Assembly (NCBI RefSeq): GCF_024397975.1
Contig: NZ_CP073745.1
Location: 2,072,501-2,136,500 of the forward strand
Length of the DNA: 64,000 bases
Source: Bacterioplanoides sp. SCSIO 12839
GTDB taxonomy: Bacteria > Pseudomonadota > Gammaproteobacteria > Pseudomonadales > Oceanobacteraceae
Reading direction: 5' to 3'
Shown here: positions 7,434 through 18,112 of the stretch, piece after piece
How the letters are laid out: each line of letters starts with the position of its first letter
Position numbering within the stretch: position 1 is the stretch's first letter
Program-made: the position numbers and the translations under genes
Notes under the pieces: model-generated
Seen by the model: only the letters and a program-made list of their open reading frames with translations
What the model was told of the DNA's origin: nothing
The model's database searches: none

Positions 7434-9458
7434 TTATCCTTTTGGTTCTTCCCATAACCGATCACGCAGACCACTTGCTCGTCTCACCTGCGACACAGCA
7501 CCTGTCTGTAAACTGTGCATACTGGTTAATAAGCTGAAATGATGTTTGGCCCGGGTAATTGCGGTGTAAATCAGCTCTCGGGTGATCACACTTTGCCATT
7601 GCTGAGGCAGCATCATAAATACATTATTAAATTCAGATCCCTGACTTTTATGGACTGTCATCGCAAAAGCCGTTTCATGCTCAGGCAGTCGATTGCTCAT
7701 TAATAAACGAATGTGACTTTGTCCCTGATCCAGGCTTTGAAAAGCCACCTTTAATTTTTTCTCACCAGCAACGTCGCCGGGTACCTCAACCACAATACCA
7801 ATATCACCATTAAACACCCCCAGATCATAATCATTGCGGGAAATCATAATGGCACGACCTGGATACATGGCACCGGAATACTGTTGCTGCGGATCCAGTT
7901 GAGGGCGCAATAATTGTTCGATGCGTTGATTAACCGCTTCAACACCGGTTAATCCCTGACGGGTCGCCAGTAATACCTGAAAATCATTAAAAGCCTCGAG
8001 AATTGCACTGAAATTCTGTCGACGCCCTTGCTCGATAACCGTTTTGCAATAATGGCGATAGCCTTTTAATACATGTGGCTGCCAGCTTTGCAACACATCG
8101 TTGGCACTGGTGTCCTGATGCCAAAAGATATCGATATCGCTGAAGTGGTTAAAACACCGCAATGCTTTATTCACATCCCCATTGTTGACGGCACCCGCTA
8201 ATTGGCCAATGCCGCTGTTTGCATCAAACCGATGGGACACCCGCAATTGCGCCAATGCGTTCTGCATCAGACTGCGGTTTTGTGTTTTATACGCGCTGAG
8301 ATCCAGTCCGGTCAGTTGCTGTAGCTGCTCTGCAAAAGCTGGTTGCAACCCGTGTTCCTGACCTGCATCGCATAAATCAGCTAATACACTACCGGCTTCA
8401 ACCGACGCCAGCTGGTCACGATCACCCAACAAAATTAACCGGGTATCGTCCGACAGCGCCTGCATCAGGTGTGACATCATGGGCAAGTCAATCATCGATG
8501 CTTCATCCACCACCACACAATCGTAAGGCAACGGATGCTGTTGGTGATAACGGAAACCACGTGGTGACCAACCCAATAATCGATGCAAAGTAAAGCTATT
8601 ATCCGGAATACGTTCGGCTAAGGGCAATTCGCCGCCGGACGTTTCTTTTTCTTGCGCAGCTTTTAACTTGGCACCACGAATCGATTCGGTCATGCGTGCT
8701 GCTGCTTTGCCCGTGGGCGCAGCCAATGCAATCGACATCTCCGGCTGCTGACTTAACAAAGCACTGAGCAGGCGCGTTACCGTCGTGGTTTTTCCGGTTC
8801 CCGGTCCGCCGGTAATCACGGTAAAACGCTGTAAGCACGCCGTCGCTGCGGCAATACTTTGCCAATCAATGGTGTTATCAGAGCGGGGAATAAATAAACG
8901 ATGCAGGGTTTGTTTCAGGTTTGCATTAACTGGTGCTGATTCCTGAACAGTGCTCAGGCGCAGCTGAACCGAGCGATAAACCGCCAGCTCATAAAAATAA
9001 TAACGCGCCAGATACAAACGTGCCTGTGGGTAGCAGAGATCCAACACCAGCGGTTGATTTTCCCAACGGCGATCAAAGCAGTGCTCATCAAAATTCTGGT
9101 CAGGGCGATAACAATAAACCGATACACATTCAGACAACACCTGATCGGCTACAATGCCTTTAGGCCAGAACACAGCCAACTCGGGTAACATCATCGCGAT
9201 ATTATCCGAAGAGGAAGCATGCTTGCCCGATAATGGTAAGCACACCTGCCCTTTTGCTAACGCGTCACTGAGCAACACCACCAATAGATACAAAATAATC
9301 CGCTGCTGATCACTCAGGTCGGGCTCATAAGCAATTACCTGTTCCGCCATGTGCAGATCAATATGGCGTAATTTATGTTGGCCGCACAATTCAAGGCAAC
9401 GGGCTTTAAGTTGTGTAAAACGCTCGTTATCGTCGGCTGCCGGCAAGTTATTAATCAT
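7434..9458 (-). CDS. recD: RecBCD enzyme subunit RecD
   Basis: The product is 674 residues, a superfamily 1 5'-3' helicase subunit of exonuclease V. Walker A (GGPGTGKTTT) lies near residue 220, with the Walker B region VVVDEASMID, a GDRDQL motif, and C-terminal AMTVHKSQG and YTAITRAK motifs. I chose the ATG at 9458 because it overlaps the recB stop by 8 bases (typical coupling) and gives an N-terminus like known RecD. A longer in-frame start at 9569 would lie 119 bases inside recB. It acts with RecB and RecC in double-strand break repair and degradation of foreign linear DNA. It is somewhat longer than E. coli RecD (608 residues). Confidence 0.95.
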   Translation of the reverse strand: MINNLPAADDNERFTQLKARCLELCGQHKLRHIDLHMAEQVIAYEPDLSDQQRIILYLLVVLLSDALAKGQVCLPLSGKHASSSDNIAMMLPELAVFWPKGIVADQVLSECVSVYCYRPDQNFDEHCFDRRWENQPLVLDLCYPQARLYLARYYFYELAVYRSVQLRLSTVQESAPVNANLKQTLHRLFIPRSDNTIDWQSIAAATACLQRFTVITGGPGTGKTTTVTRLLSALLSQQPEMSIALAAPTGKAAARMTESIRGAKLKAAQEKETSGGELPLAERIPDNSFTLHRLLGWSPRGFRYHQQHPLPYDCVVVDEASMIDLPMMSHLMQALSDDTRLILLGDRDQLASVEAGSVLADLCDAGQEHGLQPAFAEQLQQLTGLDLSAYKTQNRSLMQNALAQLRVSHRFDANSGIGQLAGAVNNGDVNKALRCFNHFSDIDIFWHQDTSANDVLQSWQPHVLKGYRHYCKTVIEQGRRQNFSAILEAFNDFQVLLATRQGLTGVEAVNQRIEQLLRPQLDPQQQYSGAMYPGRAIMISRNDYDLGVFNGDIGIVVEVPGDVAGEKKLKVAFQSLDQGQSHIRLLMSNRLPEHETAFAMTVHKSQGSEFNNVFMMLPQQWQSVITRELIYTAITRAKHHFSLLTSMHSLQTGAVSQVRRASGLRDRLWEEPKG

Positions 9459-12400
9459 TTGAGTAACCAAAAGCAGATTTCCATTGACTGAGTCGTTGCA
9501 GGTCAACTCGCTGATAAAATACACCCGGAGCTTGTGATAACACATCCGCAATAACCGGCTCTGCCGCAAATAAGTCGGCCTCAGCTGATGGCGGCTGAGT
9601 GCTGCTTAACAAACGAGATGCGGCTAAGAACTCATCAGTCATTCCACGCAAATAACAATAAAACACACCACCTAAATGTTGCTCAGGTGAATAATCCGGC
9701 AACCGTTGCGACAACAACCGATCTAACGCAAGAGTGTAAATCCAGGCTTGTACGTCGTAGTGATGTTCCGCCATTGATTGCGCCATCGACTCGTGTAAAT
9801 AATCAGCCGGCAGGTCCCCCAGATGGTTGGATTTATAATCCGCCACGTAATAGCGGCCCTGATAACAAAAGATCAGGTCAATAAATCCTTTGAGATAACC
9901 GGTGAGCGGGTCAAAGGTTAAGCGAGCCGCAGCATTGCCTGCATCGGGTGTCGTTGCAGCCTGTGCAGCCATTAACTGATTAATGGCATGATTGGTTAAC
10001 TGGCCGACGATGGGTAAATGAAATTCCATTTCATCAAGACGATTCGCTGCCGTGATATCCGCCAGGCTGAACGTCAGCGGCTGACCATTTTTATCCAGAC
10101 CCACCAAAGGGGTCTGAACCACCTGAGTTAACCAGGAGGCAATATCCGTCATGGTATTCTGTTCGTCATTATTACTGATTATTTCCAGCGGATTAATTCC
10201 GTAATAACTCAGTTGTTGCTGGCAAATTTCTATTAATGATGCCTGATCCTGAAAATCCCAATGCTCCAGAATAGCGTGCAGACATGTTCCCGGGTTTGCA
10301 CCTTTTGGAAAACGCAGAGCAACCTGCTGATTCAACACCGTTTGACTGGTTTCTGTACGACCATCGTTTGCCACTTCCCAGTCCATGATTTCCAATTGTG
10401 GATCTTGCCAATCCAGCGACTCATCAGCGCTGGTTTTAACCGGTGTTGTGTGACTGGAGCTTGCAGCGGTTAACTGGCTGTAGCTACTCACCCGCCATTC
10501 ATCATATAAAGAAGCTGAAAATGTTTTTTCACTGACGTGAGAATCATCATTCTGATTCGTTCGTTGTAGCGAGGCATTATCACGCCAGTCAGGAAATTCC
10601 GCGAATACAATAGCCGGGTGGCTCAGTTGTGTTTGCAACTGCTGCCAATCGGGTTCAGCCTCCAGATTTAATAAATAACCCAACGCACTTTTGGACAAGA
10701 CAGACTTTTTACTGCGACCATCCACCGCGTTCATCAGCCAGATGAAACAGCCATATTTGGCCCGCGTCAGAGCAACGTATAACAGGCGTAAATATTCAGC
10801 TTTGGCATCACGAATGGCTAACTGTTTAGCATCATCGTCAGGGGCAAGATTCAGCACAACACCCTGTTTGACTGGCGACGACGATTCAGTTTCCTCAGAA
10901 TAACCCTGATAATACTGCGCTTCAGTTAATCGCTGTGGTTCAAAACTGTCATCCCAAAGGTAAGGTAAAAATACCAGCGGATATTCCAGTCCTTTGGATT
11001 TATGAATCGTCACAATGGTGACCAGGTTCGCGTCACTTTCCAATCGTAGTTGTGCTTCTTCACCACTGCGGTCTTCATCGAAAATGCGCTCACCAAACCA
11101 GCGAATTAATCCCTGATGCCCACGCATCCGACGTGATGCTGTTTGCAACAACTCTCCTAAATGCATCAGATTAGTTAGCCGCCGTTCTCCCTCACTGCTC
11201 TGCCTTAAAAAAACCGCCAAAGATTGTTCAGCACCGGTTTTGTTAACACTCAGCAAGGGGGTCTCCAGCCACAACATAATCGCAGCCATCACGCCACGTT
11301 TTTGCCAATGTTGCTTAAAGCGATAAAACTGTTCTAACTGCTGCTCCCAAAGTTGTTCGTCATTCAATAATGTATTCAGTATTTCAGTGTCCAAACCATG
11401 GCTGGACGTTGCTAATGCCGTGCGTACGGCGCGTTCATCAGCAGGGGAATGTACGGCAGTTAACCAGGCCAATAAATCCAATGCTTCCTGGCTGTCATAC
11501 ACACTGTCACGGGTTAAAAAGACGCTGCCAACCCGATGCTTAGATAACTGCTCGCGAATCCAACCGGCCTGACGACGGCTGCGTACCAGTACCGCAATAT
11601 CTTTTGCATCAACCGGTGCATGACCTAACGTGCCATAATCGCCATAAATTAAACCGGCAATTTGTTGTGCACATTGTTCCGCCACTTGCTGTTGTGCCTG
11701 TAATCGTGACATTGACTCGTCAAAACCAGACCAGATCTGCAGCGGCTGTTGAGGTTCACCATCAAGTAAAAAACCTTGCGCGTCGTGTTTTCCTGCCGCT
11801 TTCACCGGCACAAATTCAATATCCTGATCAAAGACAAACGGGCTGGAATTAATACTCCATAAATGATTGACTCCAGAAATTAACTGCGAATGACTGCGCC
11901 AGTTGGTATCCAGCGTAAATCGTTGTTGTGGTTGTAACGCACGTCGCGCTTCAATATAGGTAAAAATATCCGCGCCGCGAAAACCATAAATCGCTTGTTT
12001 CGGGTCACCAATCATATACAAGCCGTACGACGTTTCGGACTCAGCGATATCGGTGCAGTGCGGCTTGGCGGGATAAATCGCATTAAAAATTTCGTACTGT
12101 TGCGGGTCGGTATCCTGAAACTCATCAATCATTGCAACCGGATAACAACGACGAATCTGTTGTGCCAGCCGCTCTCCTTGCTCACTTTTAAGTGCCAGGG
12201 ATAATAAGCGCAATAAATCGTCAGGCGTTAATGCCGCTGATTTTTCAAGCAAGTCAAAATAACGCGCTCGTACCTGCTCGAATAACGTGATATCCAGTTG
12301 TAACGTCAGCGATTTTGCCTGAGCAAGATAATGTTCAATCTGATCGAATAAAGAATGTTCCGGTGGCATTCCCTTTTTGGTTTTTTCATGCAGCAAAGCC

Positions 12401-13284
12401 GCACTGAATTTTTCCACCTTATCATTCACCGGCCATACAGACCCCGCTGAAAAATAGCTACTCGCAGCTTTAACCCAGCTAGGTAAATTCCTGGAACTAT
12501 AAGAACGTTTATCGACGCCAGACTGAGCGATGATGTCGGTGATATTGTCATTTCCCAATTGCTGCCAGAAATCGGCTAACCTTGTGTAGTCTTGCTGCAA
12601 CTGTTTCCAGCTCTGGGTAAATTCGGATGTGTGATCCGCTTCGGGAATAAACCGCAATCCCGGGCGAGATAACCAGCTGCGAAAGCGCTGTAATAAGGAT
12701 TGCGGGCCAGCATAACGATTCAGCCAATACCGCCCCTGCTCGTGATTTAAGTGATAACTCTGCTGACGCCAGACATCTTCGCAAGCCTGTTTTAAATACG
12801 TCTCACTGTCGAGCACCAACTCGGCATCAAACATCACACCCGAATCAAAGGCAAACTGCTTTAACATTCGCTGGCAAAAACCATGAATGGTGTACACCGA
12901 AGCTTCGTCCATCTGTGCAAGATTCGCCTGCAACCAGGCACTTAACTGCTGAACATCCAATGAGTCAGCATCGGCTGCCGATAAATCATCTATTAATTGT
13001 GCGAAGCTTTGATCCTCAGCCTGATTACCGGCTAACAGACGCAAACAATCTTCAAAACTGTCGCGAATGCGCTCGCGGATTCGGCCGCGTAATTCTTCCG
13101 TCGCCGCCCGGGTAAAAGTCACCACCAGAATCTGATCACATCCCAAACGTGGCAACTCAGACCGGTGTGCCAATAACAGGCGATTATAAAGCGCCGTGAT
13201 GGTATAGGTCTTTCCGGTCCCGGCACTGGCCTCAATTAACGACTGTCCGGTTAATGGGAACGAGCGAATATCTAATGGTTGCAT
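9451..13284 (-). CDS. recB: RecBCD enzyme subunit RecB (helicase-nuclease)
   Basis: The product is 1277 residues. It begins with a UvrD-type helicase: Walker A EASAGTGKTYT has Lys25, and VTFTRAATEELRGR and IDEFQDTDP motifs follow. It ends with the RecB-family nuclease domain, whose catalytic ADYKSN motif lies near residue 1150. I chose the ATG at 13284 because it overlaps the recC stop as TGATG and has a GGGAG ribosome site 9 bases upstream. An ATG at 13302 in the same frame would add six residues. The gene order is recC-recB-recD without the ptrA gene that separates recC and recB in E. coli. All catalytic motifs look intact. Confidence 0.95.
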   Translation of the reverse strand: MQPLDIRSFPLTGQSLIEASAGTGKTYTITALYNRLLLAHRSELPRLGCDQILVVTFTRAATEELRGRIRERIRDSFEDCLRLLAGNQAEDQSFAQLIDDLSAADADSLDVQQLSAWLQANLAQMDEASVYTIHGFCQRMLKQFAFDSGVMFDAELVLDSETYLKQACEDVWRQQSYHLNHEQGRYWLNRYAGPQSLLQRFRSWLSRPGLRFIPEADHTSEFTQSWKQLQQDYTRLADFWQQLGNDNITDIIAQSGVDKRSYSSRNLPSWVKAASSYFSAGSVWPVNDKVEKFSAALLHEKTKKGMPPEHSLFDQIEHYLAQAKSLTLQLDITLFEQVRARYFDLLEKSAALTPDDLLRLLSLALKSEQGERLAQQIRRCYPVAMIDEFQDTDPQQYEIFNAIYPAKPHCTDIAESETSYGLYMIGDPKQAIYGFRGADIFTYIEARRALQPQQRFTLDTNWRSHSQLISGVNHLWSINSSPFVFDQDIEFVPVKAAGKHDAQGFLLDGEPQQPLQIWSGFDESMSRLQAQQQVAEQCAQQIAGLIYGDYGTLGHAPVDAKDIAVLVRSRRQAGWIREQLSKHRVGSVFLTRDSVYDSQEALDLLAWLTAVHSPADERAVRTALATSSHGLDTEILNTLLNDEQLWEQQLEQFYRFKQHWQKRGVMAAIMLWLETPLLSVNKTGAEQSLAVFLRQSSEGERRLTNLMHLGELLQTASRRMRGHQGLIRWFGERIFDEDRSGEEAQLRLESDANLVTIVTIHKSKGLEYPLVFLPYLWDDSFEPQRLTEAQYYQGYSEETESSSPVKQGVVLNLAPDDDAKQLAIRDAKAEYLRLLYVALTRAKYGCFIWLMNAVDGRSKKSVLSKSALGYLLNLEAEPDWQQLQTQLSHPAIVFAEFPDWRDNASLQRTNQNDDSHVSEKTFSASLYDEWRVSSYSQLTAASSSHTTPVKTSADESLDWQDPQLEIMDWEVANDGRTETSQTVLNQQVALRFPKGANPGTCLHAILEHWDFQDQASLIEICQQQLSYYGINPLEIISNNDEQNTMTDIASWLTQVVQTPLVGLDKNGQPLTFSLADITAANRLDEMEFHLPIVGQLTNHAINQLMAAQAATTPDAGNAAARLTFDPLTGYLKGFIDLIFCYQGRYYVADYKSNHLGDLPADYLHESMAQSMAEHHYDVQAWIYTLALDRLLSQRLPDYSPEQHLGGVFYCYLRGMTDEFLAASRLLSSTQPPSAEADLFAAEPVIADVLSQAPGVFYQRVDLQRLSQWKSAFGYSND

Positions 13285-16200
13285 CAGCTGTTGCTCCCAC
13301 ATTCATAGTCATTTTCATCTGTCATTAAATGCTGTTCGATATCACGCACAAACGGCTGAAAGTCGGATAACCATTGTTTTACAAACGTCTCATCCTGAAA
13401 TTGACTGGCCATATCAGGCATACACCGTAACCAATAACTGTCCGAAAACACCGAAAAATCGGTATTCAGCATTTTCTGAATCAACTTCTGCCAGGCATCC
13501 CATGCCTCTTGCCATGTTTCTGAGTCGTCTTGCGCTTGTCCTTCCTGATGTTGTGGTAACAGCAGAGAATCCCATAACAACCCGGCAATAAAAGGCTGAG
13601 GTTGCTGCCAACAACGCCAATAAAGGCTCATTAATTGCTCTATGCGTTTTTTTGCCAGGCTGGCTGACGGCGCGACTAAGCGATATTTCACCAGACCATT
13701 CTCATCGGACTTTTTATCTTTTTTATTAATCCCATAAACAATCGCTTGCTGAATAAAATCAGGTTTCGCGGCTGACACCATTAATAAATCCAGCCAGACC
13801 CGCCACAAGTGTTCGCCCCGAATCGCACCGGTACGATACATAATGAATTGATGGTCTGCTGAACCCAGGTCCGATTTTTGATCCGATTGGTGATACGCCT
13901 GCTGCAACTCAGCAATAATATGGCAGCGTCGCTGGTTTTCATTTTCAGGCGTTGATAATTCGTACTGCAAGGTGGTGGCTACCACAGGGTGTTGACACTG
14001 AACGACTAACGTTTGTGCCAGTGGCGACAATTCATCCTGAATATCTTCAGACCAAACAGAACCCAGCTGATTAACCGGTAATTTCCCCAGTGATTGTTGA
14101 CGCAATAAAAAATCGGACGGCTCATCACCCTGCTGCTCATACGCCGACATCCACTGCTGACGCAACTGATATAATTCAAGCCCATTAGGCGCAAACGGTT
14201 CTTCAGTTTGTTCCTGCTGCCAATACATATCGAGACTGGATTTTAACCGGCGCTGAATAAAAAACCGGGCCGGGTGTGCCAGTGCATCTTTTACATCCTG
14301 CCAGTTGACTTCCGAGGTATCGATGTCGTCTGGAATATCCAGCGGCTGCTGTAAAAAGTCCGTGAGTGACTCAGGAGTTTCTGTGGCATTGGCGACTTGC
14401 GCCCACAGTTTCTGGTAGCTGTTAAATTCATTGGCATTAAAGGGCTGCAACGGTAATGCTTTAATCAGATGCTGCTGTAATTTTTTGCGGCTTTGTTTGT
14501 GCGGCAAGCTTCCATCGCCGGGCAACACAAAGCTGTCAACGATATAATCCTGCAGCTCACTGACCAATACCGACGGTTGCAGCTCCGTGTTTTCACGGGA
14601 GTCACGCCCCCGGTAACTGATGTATAAATGTTGCTGCGCGGAGCACAGAGCTTCTAAAAATAAATAACGGTCATCATCGCGGCGGGAGCGATCACCGCGA
14701 CGACTGTTACCCGAAACCATTAAATCAAAACCCACCGGCGTTACCCGACGAGGGTAATCTTCATCATTCATACCCAACATGCAAACCGCTTTAAACGGAA
14801 TCGAACGCATCGGCATCAGGGTACAGAAATTCACCGGGCCGGCTAAAAAGCGTTGCCAACCGCCCTGCTGTCCCAGCTGTTCAACAAACCAGCTTTTCAC
14901 CACCGCAGGCGATAAGGTTTGTTGGTAGCCAGAGTCTTCCAGGCCTTCTTGCCAACGCTGTATCACATCGCGGATTTTTTGCAGTGACGCATTATCGGCC
15001 AGGCCGGATTTCAGATCATGTGGATTAGTTACATCCGGCTCAAAGAAGTCATCAATCAAACGCAGCAGTAATACTTGCCAGTCATTAACCGTGTGCTGCT
15101 GGCTCAATAATGTTTGCCAATATTCCAGTTGATCCAACAATGCCATCAGCTTACCGAGTAATTCCCCCGCATTACCTTCAACCGCGGCAACGCCGTAGTC
15201 GCCCTGCCACTGCCCGGCATCATCAGGTAGCATCAAACCAAGCAGTAACTGGCGCAGACCTTTTTGCCAGCTGTTTTGTTCGAATTCCGGCAGCCCCAAC
15301 TGCTGGCGGTGTTTAGCATTCAGACCCCAGCGAATTTCGGCCCGCTGCAGCCAGTCTTTGATGGTGTCCAGCTCATCTTCATTGATGGCAAACCGATGCC
15401 GCAAAGCGCTGATGTCGAGCCAGTCCTGTATATCGGTTACCAATAAACGGCTGTCGGCTAAACCTAATAAATTGAGCCAGCCTTCTAACAGCGGGTTTTC
15501 CTGAGACATCGACTGATCCGCGATGGCCCAGGGGATGCGGGTATGGTCTGCAACGGAGGAAAACACCGCGTCAATATACGGTGCGTATTGATCAATATCG
15601 GGCACCATAACAACCACATCGCGTGGTTTCAGATTCGCATCAGCGTCAAACCAGCTCAACAGCTGATCGTGTAATTGCTGCACTTCCCGCAGCGGGCTGT
15701 GTGCCGCAACAAAACGAATGCTGTCATCATCACGGGCAATAACGGTTTTGAACTCACTGTGCTCCAGCGCAGCGGCAGAAAATGCCTGGCATTGCTGATC
15801 CTGTAATTCCAGGATGGCTTGCTGCAGGTGTTTTAATAAGGGCTTGAGGTTTGTGCTGGTGTTAGTGCTTGCGTTGTCGTTTTTGTTTTCACTGTCATCC
15901 ACCCAGGCTTCGATATCAGCAATATCAGCCTCATGAACCAGTGTCAGAAACTCTCGCCCCAGTTTGCCCCAAGAAGCCAACAACGGATTGCCACGGTCAA
16001 AATAATCAATGGCGTCGGGTTGTTTTTTCAGTATCTGCAAGCGCCGTTTGTCATCAACAATGTCACCCCAGAAATTTTTACAGGGGTTTAATAAAAAGAA
16101 ATGCACATCAATAACGGGAGAAATGGCCCGTAACACATCCCAATAACTGCCGGGTAAGGCCGCAATACCAAACACAAATAAGCGCTTGGGTAAGTCCTGT

Positions 16201-16814
16201 AATCGTTCGGGATGTTGCGCTACCAGAGATTCCAGCTGTTGGGCTAACCGGGCACGGTGATCGAGTGAATGACCACAGGCGGCGCTGTCTTTTACCAGCG
16301 CACGCCATAAATGTGGCTGCCATGGATGACGGGAAACGTCACTATCCAGAATGTCATCATCACCCGCCTCCCAGGCCAGCAACCAATCCGGGCGATAGAC
16401 CAGATATTGGTCAAACACGTCGGCAATTTTATGGGCAAGTTGATAACAACGCAGGCCGTTATCATCGTTCTTCAGGTAATGGGCAATGGCTTGATAAGGC
16501 TCATCATCAACCAATTGAGGCAGCAGACGCATCAGCTTCCAGGCCATCGCTTGTTTTTCAAAGTGAGAGCGTTCCGGCAGTTCCGGCTTCAGACTGTTAA
16601 ACACTTTCCAGACAAAGCTTGAGGGCAGCGGGAAATCAATTTGTGCGGCAATGCCCAAACCATCCGCTAGTTGCAGTTTCAGCCAATGTGCCATGCCCTG
16701 ACTCTGAACCAGAATGGCTTCCTGCTCAAACGGCGATGGCGGATTGTCCGCCATACGATTAACCAGAATGCCGCGTAAGACGTCTAAATCATTGGAATGG
16801 TAAAGGTGAAACAT
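13284..16814 (-). CDS. recC: RecBCD enzyme subunit RecC
   Basis: The product is 1176 residues, close to E. coli RecC (1122). It begins MFHLYHSNDLDVL, followed by a VQSQGMAHWLKLQLA segment at about residues 52-66 that is typical of RecC. RecC is the Chi-scanning, helicase-like subunit that holds RecB and RecD together; it keeps the fold but not the ATPase motifs, and I see no intact Walker A here. It is the first gene of the three-gene run and lies 64 bases downstream of ald on the same strand. No clear terminator separates ald and recC. Confidence 0.93.
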   Translation of the reverse strand: MFHLYHSNDLDVLRGILVNRMADNPPSPFEQEAILVQSQGMAHWLKLQLADGLGIAAQIDFPLPSSFVWKVFNSLKPELPERSHFEKQAMAWKLMRLLPQLVDDEPYQAIAHYLKNDDNGLRCYQLAHKIADVFDQYLVYRPDWLLAWEAGDDDILDSDVSRHPWQPHLWRALVKDSAACGHSLDHRARLAQQLESLVAQHPERLQDLPKRLFVFGIAALPGSYWDVLRAISPVIDVHFFLLNPCKNFWGDIVDDKRRLQILKKQPDAIDYFDRGNPLLASWGKLGREFLTLVHEADIADIEAWVDDSENKNDNASTNTSTNLKPLLKHLQQAILELQDQQCQAFSAAALEHSEFKTVIARDDDSIRFVAAHSPLREVQQLHDQLLSWFDADANLKPRDVVVMVPDIDQYAPYIDAVFSSVADHTRIPWAIADQSMSQENPLLEGWLNLLGLADSRLLVTDIQDWLDISALRHRFAINEDELDTIKDWLQRAEIRWGLNAKHRQQLGLPEFEQNSWQKGLRQLLLGLMLPDDAGQWQGDYGVAAVEGNAGELLGKLMALLDQLEYWQTLLSQQHTVNDWQVLLLRLIDDFFEPDVTNPHDLKSGLADNASLQKIRDVIQRWQEGLEDSGYQQTLSPAVVKSWFVEQLGQQGGWQRFLAGPVNFCTLMPMRSIPFKAVCMLGMNDEDYPRRVTPVGFDLMVSGNSRRGDRSRRDDDRYLFLEALCSAQQHLYISYRGRDSRENTELQPSVLVSELQDYIVDSFVLPGDGSLPHKQSRKKLQQHLIKALPLQPFNANEFNSYQKLWAQVANATETPESLTDFLQQPLDIPDDIDTSEVNWQDVKDALAHPARFFIQRRLKSSLDMYWQQEQTEEPFAPNGLELYQLRQQWMSAYEQQGDEPSDFLLRQQSLGKLPVNQLGSVWSEDIQDELSPLAQTLVVQCQHPVVATTLQYELSTPENENQRRCHIIAELQQAYHQSDQKSDLGSADHQFIMYRTGAIRGEHLWRVWLDLLMVSAAKPDFIQQAIVYGINKKDKKSDENGLVKYRLVAPSASLAKKRIEQLMSLYWRCWQQPQPFIAGLLWDSLLLPQHQEGQAQDDSETWQEAWDAWQKLIQKMLNTDFSVFSDSYWLRCMPDMASQFQDETFVKQWLSDFQPFVRDIEQHLMTDENDYECGSNS

Positions 16815-16878
16815 GCGTTCCCTGACAACAAAAATAATCGCTGCTAGGGTAACAAATCAGTCGCTAAAAATAATCAAA

Positions 16879-17994
16879 TCAATGAATCAGATCCTGGCGA
16901 TTGGCATAAGGAACATTCTGGCTGGCCGCCACTTCCGGGCTGGTCAGCTGCCCCTGCCAGATATTCAGCCCTTGTAACAAATAAGGGTCGTTGCGCAGAG
17001 CGGCCACAATGCCTTGATTCGCCAACGCCAAAACAAATGGCAAAGTCGCATTATTCAGCGCCAGCGTTGAGGTCCTAGCTACCGCCCCAGGCATATTGGC
17101 GACACAATAATGCACCACTCCCTGTTCAATAAAGGTCGGCTGGCTATGCGTCGTCGGACGTGCAGTTTCAACACAGCCGCCCTGATCAATGGCCACATCG
17201 ACGACCACAGCACCGGCTTTCATTGACTCAAGGTGATTACGAGTCACCAATTTGGGAGCCCGGGCGCCAGGAATTAATACCGCACCAATCACCAGATCAG
17301 CACTCGGCAGCAAACTGTCCAGCGTGGTTTGAGTTGAGGCCAGGGTATGAATGCGATTTCCCCATAACAGATCCAGCTCACGCAAGGTTACCAGCGAAGT
17401 ATCCAGTACCGTCACATGCGCCCCCATACCAACAGCAATGGCCACCGCGTTGCGCCCCACCACACCACCGCCTAACACAATCACATTGCCTGCCGGCACT
17501 CCGGGGGCACCGGATAACAATACGCCCCGACCACCCGCTTCCATTTCTAAACTGCGTGCGCCTGCCTGCACGGCAATGCGTCCGGCAATCTCAGACATTG
17601 GGGCTAATAAAGGTAAACGGCCAGCGTTATCCGTAACCGTTTCGTAGGCAATGCAGGTCGCGCCAGTTTTCAGCAATGCCTGTGTGAGTTGCGGATCTGG
17701 GGCTAAATGCAGGTAAGTAAATAAGGTGTGATGGTCATGAAATAAGTGCACTTCATCTGGCTGTGGTTCTTTGACTTTGATTATTAACTCGGATTGGGCA
17801 AAAACCTGGGACTTTGTCGCCACAACATCTGCGCCTGAGGCCTGGTAATCTTCATCAGAAAAACCGATCGCTTTACCGGCATGTTGCTCCACCAACACCT
17901 CATGACCAAACTGTACCAGCTCTCTGACACTCGCCGGCGTCAGGCCAACACGATATTCATGATTTTTGGATTCTTTCGGTACACCAATTCGCAT
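16879..17994 (-). CDS. ald: Alanine dehydrogenase
   Basis: The product is 371 residues, the standard length for NAD-dependent L-alanine dehydrogenase, which interconverts alanine with pyruvate and ammonium. The N-terminus MRIGVPKE is the family signature, and the central nucleotide-binding loop reads VLGGGVVGRNAV near residues 173-184. I chose the ATG at 17994 because a GAGG ribosome site lies 5 bases upstream; a GTG two codons earlier overlaps that site. A catabolic role, using alanine as a carbon and nitrogen source, is usual for the family. It is read towards recC. Confidence 0.93.
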   Translation of the reverse strand: MRIGVPKESKNHEYRVGLTPASVRELVQFGHEVLVEQHAGKAIGFSDEDYQASGADVVATKSQVFAQSELIIKVKEPQPDEVHLFHDHHTLFTYLHLAPDPQLTQALLKTGATCIAYETVTDNAGRLPLLAPMSEIAGRIAVQAGARSLEMEAGGRGVLLSGAPGVPAGNVIVLGGGVVGRNAVAIAVGMGAHVTVLDTSLVTLRELDLLWGNRIHTLASTQTTLDSLLPSADLVIGAVLIPGARAPKLVTRNHLESMKAGAVVVDVAIDQGGCVETARPTTHSQPTFIEQGVVHYCVANMPGAVARTSTLALNNATLPFVLALANQGIVAALRNDPYLLQGLNIWQGQLTSPEVAASQNVPYANRQDLIH

Positions 17995-18112
17995 AAGCAC
18001 CTCGGTAGTAATCCAGCCACATCCTGCTGCTTTGTTTTTCCGATCTATTACTTGAGTTTAGCGGATAACCACCGCATTCTTACATCAATTTAATCTACCC
18101 AAGGGACTGAGT